Made by a program: the position numbers and the translations under genes. Below are positions 6,983-10,333 of a DNA stretch of 10,333 bases, in pieces. Numbering within the stretch: the first letter of the stretch is position 1; every line of letters starts with the position of its first letter. This stretch comes from Hyphomicrobiales bacterium (GTDB taxonomy: Bacteria > Pseudomonadota > Alphaproteobacteria > Rhizobiales > Xanthobacteraceae), in NCBI GenBank assembly GCA_003133345.1, contig PKXB01000100.1:1-10333 (forward strand). Reading direction: 5' to 3'. The notes under the pieces are model-generated. The model searched no databases, was not told where the DNA came from, and was given only the letters and a program-made list of their open reading frames with translations.

Positions 6983-7225
6983 TGGCGTCTCCCCTTCATG
7001 ATTTTCTTGTCGAGCTAACCGGATCGCGGTCCGGCGCCGGTGATTGTGTCGGCAATAACCCCATTTTTCCAGGATTATTCCGAGTGCCGGATAGTGAGCG
7101 ACCGGTATAGGCGAAGGCGCTCCGGTTGGGTAAGCTTGCCGCCGTCGACAATGTGCGCCGAAGCGTGCGGTGCACAAATCAAGCAAGCCGGCATGACCGG
7201 CAAACAATCCCTAAGGGAGAAACAC
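6983..7225. promoter_or_regulatory. Divergent control region between the hydrolase operon and the GlcG-like gene
   Basis: These 243 bp must hold the promoters of both divergent units. Each end has a ribosome-binding site: AGGGGAG before the ATG at 6982 on the minus strand, and AAGGGAG before the ATG at 7226 on the plus strand. Symmetric elements visible between them are CCGGA (7019-7023) with TCCGG (7030-7034), a perfect 10-bp palindrome CCGGCGCCGG (7031-7040), and GCCGG-catga-CCGGC (7187-7201) just upstream of the plus-strand start. Any of these could be an operator or a leader hairpin, but such short GC-rich symmetry also arises by chance here. I see no pair of -35/-10 boxes good enough to place a promoter. 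Confidence 0.4.
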
Positions 7226-7765
7226 ATGACTCGTTTGACTATGATGGCGGGCGCATTTTGCGTCGCGCTCCTGACCAGCACCGGGGCCTTCGCCCAGGTG
7301 CCGCCCGCCGAACCGGGCAATCCGAACGAAGTCGTTCCGGAGGCAATGAATCCGCCGGCCTACGGCGAGCCAATCAATCTCGCGACCGCCAAGAAGGTCG
7401 CAACGGCCGCGGCGGCCGAGGTGGCGAAGCGAAATTGGCATGGCATGTGTATCGCGGTGGTCGATCCGCACGGCGAACTCGTCTATTTCGAGCGGGACGA
7501 CAATTGCCAGTTCGCGTCGGTTTCGATCTCGGTCCACAAGGCGCGCGCGGCGGCGCGCTATCGCCGTCCGACGCTGGTGTTCGAAAGGCTGCGTGCCAAG
7601 GGCTTCAACTTCGCCTATCTGACGACACTCGATGAGGTGATTGCTTCGCGCGGCGGCAATCCGTTGATGGTCAACGGCAAGATCGTCGGCGCGATCGGCG
7701 TGAGCGGCGGTGCCGGCGCGCAAGACGATGTGATCTCGCAGGCCGGCGTCGCGGGCCTCAAGTAA
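7226..7765 (+). CDS. Exported GlcG/HbpS-family (heme-binding-like) protein
   Basis: The 179-residue product begins with a Sec signal peptide, MTRLTMMAGAFCVALLTSTG then AFA, with predicted cleavage after Ala23 before Gln24. A short Pro-rich linker (25-48) leads to a single GlcG/HbpS domain (DUF336, 'haem-degrading' family), about residues 50-177. Family marks are NLATAKKVATAAAAEV (51-66), CIAVVDPHGELVYFERDD (75-92), SVHKARAAARYRR (102-114) and the C-terminal GNPLMVNGKIVGAIGVSGG (144-162). HbpS of Streptomyces binds heme and senses redox stress outside the cell; GlcG sits in glycolate-use operons; most members are uncharacterised. Heme binding is therefore possible, not shown. The ATG at 7226 has AAGGGAG 6 nt upstream and starts the signal peptide, which argues against in-frame extension upstream to 7040. 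It is divergent from the exported hydrolase pair and is followed by its own terminator. Confidence 0.88.
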   Translation: MTRLTMMAGAFCVALLTSTGAFAQVPPAEPGNPNEVVPEAMNPPAYGEPINLATAKKVATAAAAEVAKRNWHGMCIAVVDPHGELVYFERDDNCQFASVSISVHKARAAARYRRPTLVFERLRAKGFNFAYLTTLDEVIASRGGNPLMVNGKIVGAIGVSGGAGAQDDVISQAGVAGLK

Positions 7766-7787
7766 TACCGTAGCCGATACGACGATT

Positions 7788-7819
7788 TCCGCCGGGACAA
7801 AATCCCGGCGGAGTTTTTT
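7788..7819 (+). terminator. Intrinsic terminator of the GlcG-like gene
   Basis: A perfect 10-bp stem, TCCGCCGGGA (7788-7797) with TCCCGGCGGA (7803-7812), closes a CAAAA loop and is followed by G and six T (7814-7819). It begins 22 nt after the TAA stop at 7763-7765. The form is textbook for Rho-independent termination on the plus strand. It also lies just past the 3' end of the converging DedA gene (stop at 7826-7828), but lacks a T tract for that direction. Confidence 0.9.
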
Positions 7820-7825
7820 CGCCGG

Positions 7826-8356
7826 TCAGCGCAACAACCACTGCAGCGCCTTCGAAATGACATCGCCGATCGTGAGCAGCACGGCGGCCCAAACGAAAGC
7901 CGACGAAAAATTTGCGAGCTGAAAGCGCCAATACGGCATCTCGAAAATGCCGGCGATCAGCGGCACCGCGGCGCGTAACGGCCCAAAGAAGCGGCCGATA
8001 AAAATTCCGGGCATGCCCCATTTCTTCATGAAGGCTTCGCCCTTCGGGATCAGATCGGGATGGCGCGACAGCGGCCACATGTGCGCGACCGAATGCTCGA
8101 GCTTGAGCCCGATCCAATAGGACAGCCAATCGCCGCAGGCGGCGCCGAGGCTGCCGGCGATCCACACCGGCCAGAAACTGATGCCGCTCGGCCCGATCAG
8201 CGCGCCGATCGCGACCAGCGCCCCCCATGCCGGGATCAGCAGCGAGATAAAGGCGAGCGATTCCCCGAAGGCGAGCGCGAACACGATCGGCGGCGCCCAC
8301 GCCGCGTTGTCGCGCACGAAGGCGATGACCGGTGGGACGTGTGTATCGAGATCCAT
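7826..8356 (-). CDS. DedA-family (VTT-domain) integral membrane protein
   Basis: The 176-residue protein is mostly hydrophobic and shows the DedA/VTT layout: an amphipathic N-terminus, then ALAFGESLAFISLLIPAW (27-44) with the conserved acidic Glu32 in the first re-entrant segment. Next are GAACGDWLSYWIG (71-83) with Asp76, and GRFFGPLRAAVPLIAG (121-136), which has the family's essential-type Arg122 and Arg128. A last helix spans about 149-173. DedA proteins are inner-membrane transporters or scramblases for lipid carriers such as undecaprenyl phosphate or phosphatidylethanolamine, and affect envelope integrity and proton motive force. Which lipid this one moves cannot be told. The ATG at 8356 lacks a clear Shine-Dalgarno sequence, but no better in-frame start is obvious. 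It is slightly shorter than the usual 190-220 residues, mainly at the ends. It is divergent from parE and convergent with the GlcG-like gene. Confidence 0.87.
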   Translation of the reverse strand: MDLDTHVPPVIAFVRDNAAWAPPIVFALAFGESLAFISLLIPAWGALVAIGALIGPSGISFWPVWIAGSLGAACGDWLSYWIGLKLEHSVAHMWPLSRHPDLIPKGEAFMKKWGMPGIFIGRFFGPLRAAVPLIAGIFEMPYWRFQLANFSSAFVWAAVLLTIGDVISKALQWLLR

Positions 8357-8517
8357 TGGTGGGATAAAGGACCGAAAATGGCGGCCGACCCCGTGTCTAG
8401 CCCGGCGCAGTGACCGGCGCCAGTCTGGTTTGCAACGGCCGCAACGGTCCCAGTTCCGGCGCGATCATGGCATAGTTGGTGGCAATCGATTCGCCGCGAC
8501 CTTATGTGACACCTTCC
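8357..8517. promoter_or_regulatory. Divergent dedA/parE intergenic region
   Basis: This 161-bp gap must contain the promoters for the DedA gene (minus) and parE (plus). Neither start has a recognisable purine-rich ribosome-binding site: CCCACCA precedes the ATG at 8356 and ACACCTTCC precedes the ATG at 8518. I could not place a -35/-10 pair or a convincing operator. Listed only so that the gap is described. Confidence 0.3.
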
Positions 8518-10333
8518 ATGGCCAAATCCGCGACCAAGAAAAAAGCGTCGAAACAGCCCGACTTGTTCGATGCGTCGCCGCGGGCGGCAAAATCGGTCGC
8601 CCGCAAGCCCGCCGCCCGTGGCGCGGCGAAGGCCGCGGCGCGCACCAAGCCGACGCGCGAACGCAGCGCTGAGTCCGGCTACACCGCCAAGCATATCGAG
8701 GTGCTGGAGGGGCTTGAGCCGGTGCGCCGCCGACCGGGCATGTATATCGGCGGCACCGACGAGAAGGCGCTGCATCATTTGTTCGCCGAGGTGATCGACA
8801 ACTCCATGGACGAGGCGCTCGCCGGCCACGCCGACTGGATCGACGTGGAGATGGAGGCGAACGGCTTCGTCAGCGTCACGGATAATGGCCGCGGCATTCC
8901 GGTCGACCCGCACCCGAAATTCAAGAACAAGTCCGCGCTCGAAGTGATCATGTGCACGCTACACGCCGGCGGCAAATTCGATTCCAAGGTCTACGACACC
9001 TCGGGCGGCCTGCACGGCGTCGGCGTCTCGGTCGCCAACGCGTTGTCCGAGCGCATGGAGGTCGAGGTCGCGCGCGAGCAGCAGCTCTACCGGATGGCGT
9101 TCGAGCGCGGCAAGCCGAAGGGCAAGCTGGAAAAGGCCGGGCGCGCGCCTAACCGGCGCGGCACCAAGATTCGCTTCCGGCCCGATCCGCAAATATTCGG
9201 GCCGAAGGCCGCGTTCCAGGCCGAGCGCGTGTTCAAAATGGCGCGCTCCAAGGCTTACCTCTACGGCGGCGTCGAGATCCGCTGGCACTGCGACAAGGCG
9301 CTGCTCAAGGGCCTCGACGACGTGCCGGAAAAGGCCACCTTCCATTTTGCCGACGGGCTGAAAGATTATCTCGCCAGCAACCTCGCCGACGCCACGCTGG
9401 TGCATCCGGACATCTTCACCGGCAGCGCCGGCAAGACCGGCCGCCACGGCGCGGTCGAATGGGCGGTGGCCTGGACCGCCGATGCCGACGGCTTCCTGCA
9501 ATCCTACTGCAACACGATCCCGACGCCGGACGGCGGCACCCACGAGTCCGGTCTGCGCACCGCTTTGCTGCGCGGCTTGAAGGATCACGCCGCGCGCGCC
9601 GGCCAGGAAAAACGCGCCGCGGCCATGACCAGCGAAGACGTCATGACCGGCGCCGGCTGCATGCTCTCGGTGTTCATCCGCGAGCCGGAATTCCAGGGCC
9701 AGACCAAGGATCGGCTCGCCACCGCGGCGGCGCAGAAGATCGTCGAACAGGCGATCAAGGACCCGTTCGATCATTGGCTGTCGGGCAACCCGCTGCAAGC
9801 CAACAAGCTCCTGGATTTCGTCATCGAGCGCGCCGAGGAGCGGTTGCGCCGCCGCCAGGAAAAGGACATTGCGCGCAAGACCGCAGTGCGCAAGCTACGC
9901 CTGCCCGGCAAGCTTGCCGACTGCACCAATTCTGCCGCCGACGGCTCGGAAATTTTCATTGTCGAAGGCGATTCAGCCGGCGGGTCCGCCAAGCAAGCGC
10001 GCGACCGGCGCACGCAAGCGATCCTACCGCTGCGCGGAAAAATTTTGAATGTCGCCTCCGCCGGCAAGGACAAGCTGGCGCAGAACGCGCAGTTGTCGGA
10101 CCTTGTGCAGGCGCTCGGCTGCGGTACGGCGGCGCATTACAGCGACAAGGATTTGCGTTACGAGAAGGTCATCATCATGACCGACGCCGACGTCGACGGC
10201 GCGCATATCGCTTCGTTGCTGATCACCTTCTTCTACCGGCAGATGCCCAAGCTGATCGACGACGGCAAACTCTATCTGGCGGTGCCGCCGCTATTCCGCC
10301 TGCAACACGGTGGCAAGATCGTCTATGCGCGCG
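8518..10333 (+). CDS. parE: DNA topoisomerase IV subunit B (3' end outside the window)
   Basis: ParE is the ATPase subunit of topoisomerase IV, which with ParC unlinks daughter chromosomes. From the ATG at 8518, 605 codons are present. Residues 1-53 form a Lys/Ala/Arg-rich low-complexity extension, as often seen in alphaproteobacterial ParE. The GHKL ATPase follows: RRPGMYIG (71-78), EVIDNS (91-96, with the Mg-binding Asn95), DNGRGIPVD (122-130) and GGLHGVGVS (163-171). The transducer has the QTK-loop lysine in QTKDRL (Lys397). The TOPRIM domain has EGDSAGG (483-489), PLRGKILN (504-511) and MTDADVDGAH (554-563), supplying Glu483 and the Asp556/Asp558/Asp560 cluster. ParE is favoured over GyrB by the short TOPRIM C-terminal context and EKDIARKTAVRKLRLPGKL-type linker, with no GyrB-like insert. 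Roughly 70-80 residues are missing at the end. An in-frame GTG at 8506 is a less likely start. Confidence 0.94.
   Translation, partial: MAKSATKKKASKQPDLFDASPRAAKSVARKPAARGAAKAAARTKPTRERSAESGYTAKHIEVLEGLEPVRRRPGMYIGGTDEKALHHLFAEVIDNSMDEALAGHADWIDVEMEANGFVSVTDNGRGIPVDPHPKFKNKSALEVIMCTLHAGGKFDSKVYDTSGGLHGVGVSVANALSERMEVEVAREQQLYRMAFERGKPKGKLEKAGRAPNRRGTKIRFRPDPQIFGPKAAFQAERVFKMARSKAYLYGGVEIRWHCDKALLKGLDDVPEKATFHFADGLKDYLASNLADATLVHPDIFTGSAGKTGRHGAVEWAVAWTADADGFLQSYCNTIPTPDGGTHESGLRTALLRGLKDHAARAGQEKRAAAMTSEDVMTGAGCMLSVFIREPEFQGQTKDRLATAAAQKIVEQAIKDPFDHWLSGNPLQANKLLDFVIERAEERLRRRQEKDIARKTAVRKLRLPGKLADCTNSAADGSEIFIVEGDSAGGSAKQARDRRTQAILPLRGKILNVASAGKDKLAQNAQLSDLVQALGCGTAAHYSDKDLRYEKVIIMTDADVDGAHIASLLITFFYRQMPKLIDDGKLYLAVPPLFRLQHGGKIVYAR

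Noticed and set aside
6983..7207. In-frame N-terminal extension of the intact MBL gene to 7207
   Set aside because: It would bury the Tat signal and use up the divergent control region; the ATG at 6982 has a good ribosome-binding site and matches the paralogue's length.
7040..7225. In-frame N-terminal extension of the GlcG-like gene to 7040
   Set aside because: The extension is not protein-like, and the ATG at 7226 has AAGGGAG upstream and begins a clean signal peptide.
8959..9798. Minus-strand 279-codon frame inside parE
   Set aside because: Antisense shadow; parE motifs are intact on the plus strand throughout.
1..10333. CRISPR arrays, tRNA/rRNA genes, insertion sequences or integrase genes
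   Set aside because: No regularly spaced direct repeats, cloverleaf-like sequence, transposase motifs or attachment-site duplications were found on reading both strands.

Overview
The window is high-GC DNA, roughly low-to-mid 60s percent by eye. It has the gene content and codon use of an alphaproteobacterium, most likely Hyphomicrobiales (Bradyrhizobium/Rhodopseudomonas/Pseudolabrys-like). The support is an AidB-type acyl-CoA dehydrogenase, a long-form ArgC, a ParE with an N-terminal Lys/Ala-rich extension, and a nested palindrome built on TGTCATTCCGGG and CCCGGAATCCAGA arms of a kind that recurs between genes in that order. The taxonomic assignment is inference.

Layout. 67-465 (+) encodes a small MAPEG-family membrane protein. 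It meets aidB (462-2075, -) tail to tail, and the two stop codons share one TTAA. A palindromic repeat (2101-2208) fills nearly all the space between aidB and argC (2214-3272, -). Further right, 3488-4839 (-) encodes a cytoplasmic (Fe-S)-binding protein of the HdrD/GlpC type. As given it is broken by a one-base frameshift and has Tyr where the fourth ligand of its first 4Fe-4S cluster belongs. A strong hairpin terminator (4894-4919) separates it from two tandem minus-strand genes (4945-5939 and 5987-6982). These encode Tat-exported metallo-beta-lactamase-fold hydrolases that resemble methyl parathion hydrolase. Each is 331 residues, once a one-base frameshift in the first is repaired. Divergent from them is a Sec-exported GlcG/HbpS-family protein (7226-7765, +) with a clear intrinsic terminator. 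Next come a DedA-family membrane protein (7826-8356, -) and, divergent from it, parE (8518 to the window end, +), cut off before its C-terminus.

How the genes fit together. argC (arginine synthesis) and parE (chromosome decatenation) are core genes, so this is a chromosomal locus rather than a mobile island. The accessory part is 4.7-7.8 kb. There, the exported hydrolase pair and the exported GlcG-like protein share one divergent control region and may act on a common extracytoplasmic substrate or stress; that link is inference. No transposase, integrase, CRISPR, tRNA or rRNA is visible. The two frameshifts lie within 1 kb of each other, and each is repaired by adding a single base. Sequencing or assembly error and early gene decay cannot be told apart from the sequence alone. 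I do not see a convincing undescribed multi-gene system. The hydrolase/GlcG cluster is the best candidate for follow-up.
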